Shown here in pieces: positions 41,631 through 54,720 of a stretch of DNA of 64,000 nt (its first letter is position 1; each line of letters starts with the position of its first letter). The position numbers were made by a program, and so were the translations under genes. A model generated the notes under the pieces. It had not been told where the DNA came from. It did no database searches and saw nothing but the letters and a program-made list of their open reading frames with translations. The DNA comes from Cryoendolithus antarcticus. Taxonomy: Eukaryota > Ascomycota > Dothideomycetes > Cladosporiales > Cladosporiaceae. The stretch spans positions 124,001 to 188,000 of the forward strand of contig NAJO01000032.1 of NCBI GenBank assembly GCA_002077065.1. Reading direction: 5' to 3'.

Positions 41631-44600
41631 ACGATTGAACGACGTACGCTTCTCCCACCAGTCCGCCACTACATTTGCCACACCGCGTGTACAAGCTCCC
41701 TACCTTATATCTTTCCCTGCAAAGCCCTGTTTCATTATTCTCTTCTTCAGATTGCCGCCCACGTTTTCCCGACCGTGTATACACACTTCTGCGTGTACCA
41801 CGACCTTCATATTCGCAGTAACCAGGACATCTCGGGCGAGGTGTCTCTACCACCTACTGGGGAGACCGACCTACCATTCATAGGCACATTACTGAGATCA
41901 ACATTCCCTACCAGCTTCGAAGCCATAATCTTCCATATAGTTGTGGGCTGGCATTCCTGATCCTAGCGCAGTAGCTCGACATCTTGCACTCGAAGGAATC
42001 TATGATTTTGCGAGGGCGAATGCTTGATATACGAGACGATTTGCGGACGGTCATCCCTTTTATTATATTCGGGGCGATGACAAGGTGGGTGAGCACTGGA
42101 ATTGGCTATTTGGGCTCTGTTAACGGGTGATCGCAGAGGTTGGCAGGGTACGCGATCAGTACGTGAATGGCGGTTGCTAACGCGAAACAGTGACCCCTTG
42201 GATATCAATTGCGACCTACCGTGGGTTCCGGCAATCCCTCATCAATCATGATTGGAATATCGCCGCCGAGACGTAGGTCTACACTCAACGATCGTCTGGA
42301 TGGCGTCTGTGCTGTGGGTTTGTCGGTCATATATCTGCGCGAAGGATAGACGTCGTCGGCAAACCCACCTAGGCGGAAGGAAGCGTCGAAGCACACTCAA
42401 CATCGCTCAGCATCAGGATGTTAGAAAGCTCCGTCTGACCACTTGCTCGTTTATGGAGTGTATGAGCGATGCTTTGCTTCCCTGAGCGTCAGCGGAATCG
42501 GTGAGCACAGGCTCGGTGAATGCGAGCTGTCCTGGCCGCCAATCTGTGGTAGTCGTAGGAGCTCGGCTCAAATAGAGCGGTGAGAAGGAATGGCAGTATG
42601 TGTGACGAGGTGGCCAATGTCGAGCTCCAGCATGCCGGTGTAGCTGTATGTCAGATTCTCAGCCTTGTTCATGACAGCTAGCCAGTCGTGCAGGAGACTT
42701 GGGTACATCTGAATGTCGATCTGGCTTTCGTTGGCGCGGAGCTGCACGCGTAAGTGTGGCGGATACATCAGGTACATGTACTTTTGCCAGTGTAACCGTG
42801 CAGCGTGGGTCTAGACTCGATGGTGAAATGAAATGAACAGATATACTTACGAATGTGCATGAGAGGCTATATGTACGGGCTTTGAGTTCCTGTTACTTGT
42901 GGTAGCTTGCGCCAAGCTTCCCGATGGCTCACTGGTGCCCTGCATGTATTCTCTCGCAAGATACCTTACCGTATGCACTGCTGGGCTTGCACGGAGGATG
43001 CGATGGCTCATAATCACTGCTGCCGTGCTGCTGTTCGTCACAAGCATACATGCTCTGTGCGCACGATGCGTGAGCTCGATCGAGTCCACGAGAGGCCGTG
43101 CGAACCGGCTTCAGCCGCCCGATCGCCTCCCACTCACGATGCTAACCACGACTTAACGACGTAGTGATGCCTTCACTGACATTCCGATGAGGACGCTAGC
43201 CGGCAATCCTAGATGGACTTTATTATTTCTTCACGTCTTGCTCGGAACGTACACGATAGCGAAACACCGGATGGAGTGGATGAAAGCTCGCACACCCCTA
43301 ACGGCCGTGACAGGCGTAAGACTCCACCAGTGTGAGATAGGCGTCCAACTCCGAAGAAGGCTGGGACAAGCGAGTCCGGATGGCGTGCGAAGGACGCATG
43401 CCGTCAGCATCTTCATGCCATCCCAGGTCACCGGTCGATCCATCGCGCAAAACTTACGCGCTGCAGTTCTGGAGGCGGAGATGCGACAAAGCCCTCGTGT
43501 GTCAGAGCCCAGAGTCTTGACTTCGTCTCGCGAGACGAATGAGGTCGCAAGTTCGTTAGCCGTCACATTCTGCGTGGGCCGAAGTCGTGAGCGCGCTATC
43601 GTTTTAGCTCAAATCGACAGAACTCAATCGCCGACAGGATCCCGATGTGGCTCGGGTGCTGGACGTTGACAGAATCATACAGATGTGCTCCGCAGCCGTT
43701 GCTGACTGGTTGGGTGGCATTAAACGTTACCAATATCTCGGTGAGTTTGGCCAAGCAATAGACGTTCTTGGACTTCGTTAACGATGCTGATTTCCGAGGC
43801 AGTTACTGTTGCAGCAGGAGTGCGACGTTGCAGCATTCTATTTGGCACTATCGAGGTACACGACGTTTAGCATGAGCTGTTTTTGGAAGCAGCTGTGCCA
43901 CACTTGTTTTCCATCTTGCATTGATACCCCTGCATGTCCGAACGTGCAGCTCTAGCGCCATGCACAAGACTCCAGACGAGTCCACTGCAAAGCTGCACAC
44001 GTGGTGGCTGGCTTGACGAGCCGAATTGTGCTCCCGGCTGGGAGGACCGAGGAATGCTTTGCGAAGGTGGTGAATGGTGTTGTGCGATGCGCCCGTCACG
44101 TCAAGACGTCGGTGCGACGCCCTGGAGAGCGGCGCCGCGATGATAGAGGAAGACGAAATTGTTCTCATGACTCACATCGGGCCGCTGCTATCGCTTGCGC
44201 GAGGCAGAACAAAGTCCTGCCGGCTGGGAAGCCCTCTCAAAGACGTCAGTGCCTCACAATTGTCTCACTTATGGCACGGGTGCAGCCGCTCAACCGCACC
44301 ACAGCCACAGCAGTGCCGATCGCATGCAGGGCCCGTCGTTTTGGCGCACTTCGAGATTTGCTGCCAGGGAACCTGTCAGATCTACTGGGCACCAGCAATT
44401 ATCACATCGTAGCACGGCACGAGGCTCCATGGTGGATCGCCTCGCGGCAGTGGTAGCGAAGAATACTATTCCTGCGCTTCGCCACCGGCACTACGTTACG
44501 AGTTGTTGACACTGCATGAAAGCTGACCTACGCAGCTTCTTCGTATCGAGTCAGCGCCGAGCCTCCAGCTCCATATGGATCCAGCCAAGCAGACAGCAAG

Positions 44601-44940
44601 TCTTGAATTGAGTTCTATCAATTCGCCGAAACGTGGCGGCCGCAACTCTCGGCATTGTCTGACAGGGCCCTGCTGTCTGGGATCTGCAGCGCTGGGTGGC
44701 GCAAAGCCTTGATTGCAGGCAGTTTGGACTAGACGACCCAGCCGTATTAGGGCAAGGTTAGTGGATTCGGATGTTGCAACGGTCCCACTGGATCTCAGGT
44801 CCGATGTATATCATTTCCTGCAGGTCGTTCGGTCTCGTCTTTTCTATGCGTCTGGTCTGTCACTTGTTCTCGTCCATTGGCTTGCCTTGGCAGTGTCCTT
44901 TCTTTGTCGCATTTCGTACTATCTGCTAAGCTTAGTCAGT
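41631..44940. other. Gene-poor region, 3.3 kb
   Basis: No supported gene. Fragments that look somewhat coding are a minus-strand piece at 42777-42568 (HLRVQLRANESQIDIQMYPS, LTYSYTGMLELDIG) and another at 42396-42205; stops separate them. Plus-strand frames at 43187-43669 and 44001-44456 are long but have no domain-like content. It may hold remnants of a lost gene. The last few hundred bases should be the oxidase promoter. Confidence 0.4.
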
Positions 44941-47072
44941 ATGTTGGGTTCGCTCTTCACGGTCGCGTTGGCGGCGACAACGTGTGTGGCTCAACGATCC
45001 GGGGGAAGACCACAAGGTGGACGGACAAATGCCGCATCGGTACCTAGCTCACGAGGATGGCGAGGGCAGGGACAGACGGCTGGATCACCGACGTATAACT
45101 CCATGTTCCAATACACATTGCCACTTGGATCGGTAGCAGTACCTAGCTACACGACAAATGTCAATGGCGTTCCGGTCGAGTACTACGAGATTACGATTGA
45201 GGCATTCCAGGCACAGATGTACCCTGATCTTGGACCTGCGAACTTTGTGGGCTACAATGGCACAGTACCCGGACCGACGTTCATGATCAAGCGAGGGACC
45301 GAGACCGTCGTCCGATTTCTCAACAAGGGAACTGTCTCAGCAGCTGTACATCTCCACGGCTCATACACACACGCTGCATGGGATGGCTGGGCGGCAGACG
45401 AGATGGAGGTTGGCCAGTGGAAGGACTACTACTACCCAAACAGCGAGAATGCACGCTCGATTTGGTACCACGACCATGCTGATGGCCACACCGCGCCTGA
45501 TGCATACTACGGCCAGTCCGGTATCTATATCATCTACGACCCCGAGGAGGATGCGCTTGGTCTACCATCTGGCAAGTACGATGTGCCTCTTGCCATCTCC
45601 GACAAGATGTACCAGAGCAATGGCGATCTCGCAGACCCTACTGGCAACCGCATGAGCTTCTGGGGCGACATCATCCACGTCAACAACCAGCCGTGGCCAT
45701 TCCTCGCCACTGAGCCTCGCAAGTATCGTCTCCGCGTGTACGACATGTCGCTCAGCCGACCGTACGACCTTTACTTCGTTGCCCCCGACGGCAGCTGGCT
45801 CGACTTCGTCGTCATTGGATCCGACTCCGGTTTGTTTGGCGGTCCAGTGAAGACGAATGACCTGACTATTGCGCCTGGCGAACGGTACGAGATTGTCGTC
45901 GACTTTGGCAAATTCGCTGGCCAGAACATCACTTTGGGCAACAAGATGGCGCAGCAGCAAGTACAGGAGTTTCAGAATACCGACAAGGTCATGCTCTTCC
46001 AGGTTGGCGAGAATGTCAGCGACAGCAGCAACAACGGTGACGTGCCGAGTGTATTAAACCCGAACATCCAGTGGCCCGAGAAGCGCACCACTGTCGATCA
46101 TGTCTTCGTAAGTCATAACACTATCGACCCGATTGCCTCTCGCATATACTAATTATATCGCAGAACTTCCAGATGGGTGGCGACGACATGTGGACCATCA
46201 ATGGTATCGACTTTAACAACGTGAACAACCGTGTTCTCGCTCGCCCACCGCAAGGCACAGTGGAGCTCTGGGAGGTTCGCCACACTGGCGGTCCGGCGAT
46301 TCACCCCGTACATATCCATCTCGTCAATCTGCAAGTCGTCAGCCGCTCCGGTGGCAGCCGTGGTCTCTTGCCATACGAGACTGCCGGTCTCAAGGACGTC
46401 GTGCTTCTCGAGCCCGGTGAAATCGTCCAAGTCCTCGCCTATTACGGCCCCTGGAACGGTCTTTACATGTTCCACTGCCACAACTTGATCCACGAAGATC
46501 ACGCCATGATGGACGTCTTCAACGTCACGCTCTTGACAGAGATGGGCTACGATTACAATTCCACGACCAGCTATGCCGACCCAAAGGACACTCGCTTCAT
46601 CGCTACCGACTACAACGAGGATGCTTTCTCTGACGAGTCCGTGGCGTCTGCAGTCAACGCCCTAGCGAACCTGAACGCCTACGCACCAGTCAACTCCATC
46701 ATCGCGGCACAAGAAGCACACTACGCAACAGCCGGCTACAATGGCGAGTCTGCCACCGGCGCGCCTTCGCAGACCGCTGCACCAGAGAGCTCTGGCTACG
46801 GCTTCGCCACGTCAACAACGGCAGAGTTCGCATCAGGCTTTACGACGATGGCTACGCCCGTCATGGCACGACCAACGTGGGGTGGACAAGGTGGGAACCA
46901 GAGGAACCGAGGCGGCAACAGTAATGTTCCCACTGGGCGGCCGAGAATGCCACCTGAGCACAACACTATCGCAACTCCCTCTACCACACACCCGCCCTTA
47001 CACGCTCACCACCTATACCGCTACCTCCGCTACCACCCACCACACCGCCGCCATGGTAGACGTCGCAACTAA
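44941..47072 (+). CDS. Secreted multicopper oxidase, bilirubin-oxidase/CotA type
   Basis: Exons 44941-46107 and 46164-47072 (intron 56 bases) give 691 residues. A signal peptide is present (MLGSLFTVALAATTCVAQ). The four copper-binding motifs are HLHGSYTH, WYHDHADGH, HPVHIHLVN and HCHNLIHED. The layout matches bilirubin-oxidase-like enzymes rather than typical fungal laccases. Such enzymes oxidise phenols or tetrapyrroles with oxygen, outside the cell or in the wall, often in pigment formation. The tail after the last copper motif is about 190 residues, Ser/Thr/Gly-rich. The frame ends at 47072, beyond the start codon of eIF4E at 47053, so the true 3' end is in doubt; the last 30 residues read like translated leader. 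Confidence 0.88.
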
Positions 47073-47858
47073 CAACTCCGCCGAGCCAGTGGACCTTACA
47101 ACCATTCCCATCTCTCCTGATGGCACCGACTCAAAGCCGCAGCATGACTCTGTGAACGGCGCTGGCAGTGACAACATCGTAACTGTCTTCGACGATCCAG
47201 AAAACTTCAATGTCAAGCACCAGCTGCAGAATAAGTGGACGCTGTGGTTCACCAAGCCACCAAGCGGCAAGCAGGACTGGAATGAGCTGTTGAAGGAGGT
47301 CATCACTTTCGAGAGTGTGGAGGAGTTCTGGGGGATCTACGTGAGTCCGCCTGACTCGCAGTAGATCAAGTGACACTGTGCTAATCGATGTAGAACAACA
47401 TCACCCCTGCCTCGGAGCTCGCACAGAAGTCTGACTACCATCTATTCAAGACAGGTGTGCGTCCAGAATGGGAGGACGTCCAGAACAAGCACGGCGGTCG
47501 CTGGGCCTACACCTTCAAGAACAGCAAGGCCAACGACGAGGTCTGGCTGCACCTTATGCTCGCCGCCATCGGAGAGACGCTCGAAGACGACGACGACAAC
47601 GAGGTCATGGGCGTCAACGTCAACATCCGCAAAGCCTTCTGGCGCGTCGGGCTGTGGACTCGCACTGCCGGGCAGTCTCCTAAGGGCAAGGCTGCTGAGG
47701 GTGCGGATCCGAAGGAGAGCCAGAAGCGGCTCGAGAGGCTTGGCAAGGCGTTCAAGGAGGTGCTGCAGTTGCCTGCGCAGGACATGGTGGAGTTCGCTGG
47801 GCATGCTGAGAGTGCGCATACTGGTAGCAGTCGTGCGAAGGCGAAGTACTCGCTTTAG
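47053..47858 (+). CDS. CDC33: Translation initiation factor eIF4E (cap-binding protein)
   Basis: Exons 47053-47340 and 47394-47858 join over a 53-base intron to give 250 residues. Marks: NKWTLWFTKPP (first cap-stacking Trp region), ESVEEFWGIYNNI, FKTGVRPEWED (second cap Trp), GGRWAYTF, and NIRKAFWRVGLWTR. The protein binds the mRNA 5' cap and recruits eIF4G. The start ATG has a perfect context (GCCGCCATGG) after a CT/CA-rich leader, as for highly expressed fungal genes. The upstream oxidase frame overlaps its first 20 bases, leaving no spacer for a promoter other than inside the oxidase's 3' end. Confidence 0.95.
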
Positions 47859-48175
47859 GCGTGTGCTGTGACTGCAAACATGGTGTTGGGCTGTACAGAC
47901 AGTGGAGGTGGGTGGCAAGGGGTGACATGACCGGCACGAAAGCATCAATTGGCGCAAGGCGATCGGCGTATGAGTGCACAGACTAGCTTTAGGGAGTGAG
48001 TAAGTGGTCCTCCGGGGGACTATCAGCAGTCTGCAGGCTTAGAAAGGACTCTGTCCATGAGTTGGCTTACAAAGGTATACCCACATTGGCGAAGATAGCT
48101 GTAACAGTAGGCACGATGTAACATAGAAAAGCAATGCACCGAAATCTATCATTACACTGCTTCGCAGGACTATAT
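47859..48175. other. Convergent intergenic region
   Basis: 317 bases between the tails of eIF4E and a minus-strand gene; nothing else seen. Confidence 0.4.
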
Positions 48176-48712
48176 CTACGACGGCTGTAAGCCAGATGGT
48201 GGCAGCTTCCCAACCTTCTGCTTCGAGTTCAGATCTCTGTCTTGTCTGCGCACCTCATCATCGAACGCGAATTGCTTCCTCAGCCACTCTGCCCTCCCCT
48301 CTTCCGGTTCCACAACCCCATCAGCGAACTTCCCGTCATTCCCCTTTACCCAACACTTCAGATAATCGCCCCTGCTCATTCCCACAACTCTCACTTCGCC
48401 CTCGTCCTTCTTCCCGGCTCCACTTCCGAAGTTGGACAACTTCCTCATGAAGCCGCCCTTCTTCTCCGTCTCCCCTTGCTGTGATAATGGAGATGTCACG
48501 CCATAGTCAGAAACTTTGATCGGAATCTCCACAAGCGATGTGTCTGTGTAGCCAGATGGCAGGTGATTGGCGCCTAAGCCCGAGTTGAAGCCGCCGCCGT
48601 CGCCGAGCATCATATTTGACATTTTTTCGTGGTCATGCTTGATGGCTTGGCCGTGGAGGAAGGTGTGGCCTTTGTAGGGGTCTACAAGGGGGGTAGAGTC
48701 GGATGTGGACAT
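48176..48712 (-). CDS. Hypothetical conserved-looking protein
   Basis: An intronless frame of 178 residues. The N-terminal half is Gly/Ser-rich and probably flexible; the middle has KKGGFMRKLSNFGSGAGKK, and the C-terminal part VRVVGMSRGDYLKCWVKGND..EWLRKQFAFDDE looks like a folded helical unit. No cysteine-rich or membrane part and no signal peptide. I do not recognise a family. Single exon and good codon-like composition support a real gene. Confidence 0.6.
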   Translation of the reverse strand: MSTSDSTPLVDPYKGHTFLHGQAIKHDHEKMSNMMLGDGGGFNSGLGANHLPSGYTDTSLVEIPIKVSDYGVTSPLSQQGETEKKGGFMRKLSNFGSGAGKKDEGEVRVVGMSRGDYLKCWVKGNDGKFADGVVEPEEGRAEWLRKQFAFDDEVRRQDRDLNSKQKVGKLPPSGLQPS

Positions 48713-51466
48713 CTCGATTGGCTGAAGCAGGCTAGATAACGTGGATTGATATATCGAAGGAGAGGACTCTGCGGGGGATTATGTTGGGATAAATTTAAGA
48801 GACAGAAACGAAGATTTGGTGACCTCTCTGTACCCTTGGTCCCTAGCTACAGGGTTGCTCACGTGGTGTGATGTTCGTGGGGCTATGCGATCCGTACCTT
48901 ACTGAAGTATGTCGCTTGCGCCGCAGCTAGGTGATGTTCCGACTCGAGAACCTCGACGCTTTGCAATCACGTTGTTGAAGATGATCGGCGGAGGCAGTGC
49001 ATAGCGCGAAGGAATGAGATGTGGTCAAAGTTTGGCCAGGAGTGAAGCTTGCGTGCAGCGTTGAAAGTATGGTGGTTGTCGCCCGTGACGTCGTGAGTTG
49101 GAGCTGGTGTTGACGCGGGAAGCACTTCATCACCAGCTTGATTTCCTAGGATCGGATTGTTGTGATGTGTCTGCAACGTGCAAGTGGTAGTGCTGTGTTC
49201 TCTGTGAGTTCGCAGGTCGATGCCCGCGGAGACGTTGGGCCTCTATATTCCCGAGCTATTCTATGTGGGCGCCGTTCGGTTCACATATTGCGCAGGAAGA
49301 TAGGTATATCGAACAGTTTCTCTGGCCACAGTGTCAATCAATCCAATCCCCGAGCTCTACAAGAAAAGCGGGTGGAAAGGACATAAGAGTACCTCGAAGA
49401 ATGCGCGCAGTCCCCAAGGTCCATCCCTGGGCAAGACATCTGCTGATGTAACGTCTGGTACCTCGTTCCAGGGCGGAAACGTCGAAGGCGACAATACATC
49501 GACAGCAAGCAACCCAGCATAGCAGAGAACCATAACAGGTACAGATGGCAGGTATGCTAAGCTTGCCGGTAATCCAACAACTTGGGCAGAGGTCGATGGA
49601 CAGACCCAAGCAAGGCTGAGCGCCTGGAAGCTGGACGCCAGCGAGTGTATCAGTGCAAAGCTGCTTGTCGAGCCAATGGCGAAAGAGGCGGCAGGCTCGC
49701 CGGTTCACGAGATGTAATATACAAGGTCTACAGGATGAGGTATTCGGCGTGTGCATTAGCTTCGGCGTCTTCTTCGGATTGTCGTCTTTTTGCCTCAATG
49801 GCACAACTGACGGTCAGCAGAGACGTTGTTGTAATGCACGAAGCATGGAAATAGAGTCCTGTCTGGCTTTTGGGTTCTGGCTTTTGACGGAAGCTCATCT
49901 CGAAAATCGGGTGGAAAGGCCACCGCGACATCGTGGAGTCATGGAGACGTTTGTCCCAACGATTGCTTCCGCGGCGTACCCTAGTGGTCGCTGAGCTCGT
50001 GGACAAGCTTAGCTCATCGCTCTAGCTACTATTGAGCCGTCGACCCGTCTACGAGCTGACGGAGACGCTGGCACGGGGCGAGATAATGAGCCAGCTTTAA
50101 CACATACCGTTCACTCTAGACTTCAAGATCGAAGACCACATCCAGCGAGACATTCTCTCTAACGTGGACGACGCTTACACATAAGTGAGAACTCGCCACT
50201 GCGACCCAGTAGGCTGCAATATCTCAGCACTCCCAGCCCGTCATGCATCTGGCAGAGATGCCGCTATCCGAATACGCTGCCATGCGGTGACTGTAACTCA
50301 GATACTGGAGCTGGCTACGGCAAGATCGGACAATCGAGGCGTCTAGATTCCAGAAGCTGTATCAACCATCATCATCGGACAGATGTTCTCGTCGTGTAAG
50401 AGTCTCCGTCATTACCCACGACCAGCGGATGCTTCAGTCGATCCTGGAGCGACGCCGAAACCAGTCGTCAGACTAGCTGGCGGAGTATTGGTCTCGTCAA
50501 AGCTTGTCGCTCTGTAACGATGCCCATTATCATGTGGTAACAATCGGCCTCGAGTCACTCATGTGGTTCTGACAGGCCCAGTCGATCAAGCTCAACGGAC
50601 ATGAAATACAGCTGCAGACCTTACCGTTGACCAAGGCCAAGCACGCAGGGCTAGTTCCGACCTGGTGGTAAATCGGCGAAGATTTGCAATACCGTGCAGT
50701 ACCACCTTTGCATGGCGGTACAAAATTCCATAGAGGCTGATCTAGAAGGAGACGATCTTCTGGTGCTTAATTATAAAGTAGCAGGGATCGTACTATCACG
50801 TCTAGGTGTCTGTCGAATGCCCTCCGTACTAACCTCCGAGGCAGATTGGATCACTCGTGTAGCTGAGACTTGAATACTGATTACCGCAATATAGAAATCT
50901 AAGCATGGCCATGCACTGTCATGAACAGTGTCCGTTCGTCTAGGCAGCCTCCATGTTCGCCGGCTCATGATTCTTCACACTTGGGGTTGTCCTATTTGCA
51001 TGAGAGAGTCTGGTTCTCAGCTTCTGGACCACCGTGACTCGGGTGCGTCAATAGGTACGTCGAAGATACATCCATGTTACATTGATGTATTTCGGGCAAA
51101 GTGGTCAGCCAATGGCCAAGACATCCACCCAAACCACTTGTTTTCAGGCTAGGATGGAGCTGGGGTGCTGTCAATTTACCCGGCAGCTACACCTCAAATC
51201 TACATGCGACATCTTCATTGGATCATGCAACAGCCTTGTGAATTAGCCGGGTTGGTGCACTCCACGTGATGGCATCTCCGCATAGACGAGACTGGGGCAT
51301 GCGTGGAGATCCATGCCGCGTGCCGCTTACGGAGGATCGCTGGTATATGAGCTAGACAACCCCTCTTGGCAAATCTTTGCTCTCCTCGCCAACAATCGAG
51401 CAGCGCTCTTACCGTCTCTCTACATCAACTTCATCAGCGTAGTACTGACACTACACATTTGAAGAG
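48713..51466. other. Gene-poor region, 2.75 kb
   Basis: No supported gene. Frames up to 156 codons (minus strand, 49804-49334) lack family features. A plus-strand stretch at 49331-49522 (ELYKKSGWKGHKSTSK) reads somewhat like coding sequence but has no good start. From 49990 to 50570 one frame keeps long open pieces between scattered stops, as an old pseudogene would. The last 150 bases are the promoter and leader of the sugar porter. Confidence 0.4.
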
Positions 51467-53305
51467 ATGGCTCCTGGAGCAGTAGCTGGTGGTTTCGACC
51501 ATGCGGCGCTGGTGCGCCGTCAGGCGTTGGCCGGCCAGGCTGGTCCTATGGCAATCCTCAAGAACGGCAAGGCATTCATGATTGCATGCTTCGCGTGCTT
51601 GGGCGGTCTCCTCTACGGCTACAACCAGGGCGTGTTCGGCGGCGTGCTGGTCATGCACTCCTTCAAGGCTCGTGAGTTCGATGTCAAAACATGCATCATG
51701 AGTACACAAATTTGACGTTGCAAATAGATATGGGCGCTGCTGCTACCGATCCTACCAGAATCGGTTTCCTGACCTCCATTCTCGAACTTGGTGCTTGGTT
51801 CGGAACCATCTACTCCGGATTCCTTGCTGAGATTTACTCCCGCAAGTACGCAATTCTATTCAGCACGGGCACATTCATCTTGGGCGTCGTAATCCAGACC
51901 ACGTCCGTTACAAGCGCCGCATCAAACTCCATCCTCGCTGGTCGATTCATTACTGGTATGGGTGTCGGGTCACTCTCTATGATCGTGCCCATGTACAACG
52001 CAGAGTGCGCTCCGCCAGAGGTTCGCGGTGCCATGGTCGGCCTACAACAATTGGCTATCACCACAGGTATCATGATCAGCTTCTGGATCGATTACGGTAC
52101 CAACTACATCGGTGGCAGTGGCGCAGGCCAGAGCGACGCTGCTTGGCTTGTCCCCTTGACACTTCAAATCGTACCTGCTGTTCTGCTTGGGGTTGGCATG
52201 CTGTTCATGCCCTTCAGCCCCAGATGGCTCGTCCACCACGATCGCGAAGACGAAGCCCGCAAGACTCTTGCGAGCCTTCGAAACTTATCAAGCGACCACG
52301 AACTGATCGAGCTTGAGTTTCTCGAGATCAAGGCGCAGTCGATGTTCGAGAAGCGTAGCACCGCAGAGCACTTTCCGCATCTGGCCGATGGATCCAAATT
52401 GTCGATTATCAAGTTGCAATTCGTTGCCGCTGCATCTTTGTTCAAGTCCAAGCCCATGTTCCGTCGCGTCATGCTCGCTACGCTCACCATGTTCTTCCAG
52501 CAATGGACTGGCATCAATGCCGTGCTCTATTACGCCCCTCAGATCTTCACTAAACTTGGTCAGTCATCTACCACCACCTCGCTGCTCGCAACTGGGGTTG
52601 TTGGTATTGTAATGTGGCTTGCCACCATCCCAGCAGTCATGTACGTTGACAAGCTCGGCCGCAAGCCTATTCTGGTCATCGGTGCTATTGGCATGGCTCT
52701 CTGCCATTTCATCATCGCAGTCATCTTCGCGAAGAACGCGGATCAGTGGCCGACTCACCAGGCCGCAGGCTGGGCAGCTATCGCCATGGTGTGGTTGTTC
52801 GTTGTCCACTTCGGCTACTCCTGGGGACCATGTGCCTGGATTGTCATTGCTGAGATCTGGCCCATCAGCCAGCGTCCGTACGGTATCGCTATTGGCGCTT
52901 CGTCCAACTGGATGGTGAGTAGATTGAACATGAGTTTCCCGACAGAGCGTTGCTAATGAAAGCTAACAGAACAACTTCATCGTCGGCCAAGTCACGCCAG
53001 ATATGCTAACGCATCTCGCATACGGCACATACATCTTCTTCGGCGTACTCACCTCCATGGGCGCGGCCTTCATCTACTTCTTCTTCCCCGAGACCAAGGG
53101 TCTGTCTCTCGAAGAGATGGACACTCTCTTCGGCTCTGCTGGTGTCGCTGCGGCTGACGCTGAGCGCATGCGCGAAATCAACAGTGAGATCGGTCTTGAG
53201 GAGATGATCCATGGCAGCGTTGCTGGGCAGGGTGGAGTTCATGATGAGAAGATCTTGGAGGAGAAAGCTGCCGCTGCTGAGCACAGGGACCGCGACTCTG
53301 AGTAG
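51467..53305 (+). CDS. MFS sugar porter
   Basis: Exons 51467-51671, 51728-52914 and 52970-53305 (introns 56 and 55 bases) give 575 residues. Marks: GGLLYGYNQGVFGGVL, GRFITGMGVGSLSMIVPMYNAE, FSPRWLVHHDREDEA, FFQQWTGINAVLYYAPQIF, DKLGRKP and PETKGLSLEEMD, the classical sugar-porter set with 12 helices. It differs clearly from the intron-rich porter at 30 kb and is not a recent copy. It likely brings in plant-wall sugars such as pentoses or hexoses. The nearest enzyme gene, a secreted beta-xylosidase 3.5 kb away, fits but does not prove a pentose. Confidence 0.93.
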
Positions 53306-53746
53306 GAGCACGTGAAGTGAAGGAACTTGAGGTTTGAGAAACGAAGATGGCGAGATTAATACTCTGTCAATCTATACTACTGTCATCAACATCGGAATTC
53401 GCCGATGACACTCTGCCGTGAAGCTGCACTTCCCTCATGTTTGACGGCCAGCGTCCAAATAATGCTGCAACATCTAGTTTGTTGGCGTGTTGACTGTACT
53501 CCCCTGCGCTTGTTGATGTCACCATAATTGCACGTGGCAAACACATGGCGTCCATGTCTGTTTCGTCAAACCTAGACGTTCCAAATCCGCGCAAATTCCG
53601 TGCTCATGGTCCTCCCATCTACCTTGCACACCACTCTGCTCGTGTCCGCCCGGGTAAAGTCATGCGTGCAGTCAAACCAAGGTTCCCCACAATGCCTTTG
53701 CAACGCTTCTCCGACATCCGCGCTGGATGTGCAGCTAGGCGATGTT

Positions 53747-53792
53747 GGTCCGCAAAGCCAAGAAAGCTTACGGCTGTGGAGCCGAAAGCTTT
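53747..53792 (+). repeat. Dispersed repeat, copy A
   Basis: Shares GGTCCGCAAAGC and TGGAGCCGAAAGCTTT with copy B at 56185-56221, in the same order and strand; copy A has about 9 more bases between the blocks. Weaker likeness (GGACGG, ACTGCGGA) continues to about 53870. Confidence 0.7.
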
Positions 53793-54666
53793 TGTGTTTT
53801 GCCTGAAGGGACGGTTCGAGAAGCTTTGTGCTTGGTGTGTCTACGATTGGATGAAGCGCCCCACTGCGGACGGCTAGGGGCCTGAGAGCTTTGTGCACAG
53901 CGATGCTGCTGACAACGTTGCCAACACTTCGAGCCCACACTATGTAGGAGTCAGAGCGGCGCCGGTAGGAACGCCTAAACCTGCCTTCCCCCGGGAATAC
54001 TTACATGTACCTAGTAGGTGAGTGCATGTCCTTGTTCGCTGTTGTAGCTATTACGATCGCAACTGTTGCCAACAGGTTACCAACGCATTGGCAACACTAG
54101 ATAACAGTAACACCTCGCATCTCTCGTCCCGCATGGGGCTGCGCCGAGGTGAGTTCGAGGCAAGTTTCAGGCGAGCTCTTCGAAACGACCTAGTCTGGCT
54201 GCGGAATCTAATCTGGAATACTGCCAATCGCGCAATTACTTGGCTCGTAGCGTCTACGCCAATCAAATCACATCCTGCTCTAGGCCCGTCTCGGGACGCG
54301 CCCTGATATCGAGATTCCGCACGTCGCAAACGCGCCTGCGGCAGGTACAAATCTTCTTGCACGAACCCCCTTGTCATTGTCCATGCGTCCGACTTCATCA
54401 TGACGAGACCTCTCTCGAACGCCGTTCGCTCTCCAGCGGTTGGATCCGCTTCGCACCAAGTTGCTACCCCTACCCCGAACTCGCGGACTCAAACAGTTAA
54501 TTGAGTCTTTGTTCAACGCAGGCATGAGGCGCAAAAGCGAGCAGGCGTCACTTCGGAAGTATGCTTAGCGGTTCATTAATAGTAGAGGGTGCACTCGATT
54601 CTGACACAGGCGCGCGCATGCGGCGCCTCGTCAGGTACACTAGGATCTCATGAGTGCTGCCTCCCC

Positions 54667-54720
54667 CTAGGCCTTACTGCGCCTCTAGGCTTCGCTGCGC
54701 CCTCAGACTTTACTGCACTA
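54667..54720 (+). repeat. Short tandem repeat, period about 18 bases
   Basis: Three worn units of the form CTAGGC.TT.CTGCGCC follow each other; the third has drifted to CTCAGACTTTACTGCAC. It is short and may be chance-like drift of a small duplication. Confidence 0.5.

Noticed and set aside
43187..43669. Plus-strand frame of 160 codons
   Set aside because: Mixed composition, an equally long frame on the other strand, no motif and no splice partners.
47442..47957. Long minus-strand frame opposite eIF4E
   Set aside because: It is an antisense shadow of a well-identified exon.
49334..49804. 156-codon minus-strand frame
   Set aside because: Cys-rich but without signal peptide or family features; the opposite strand is just as open.
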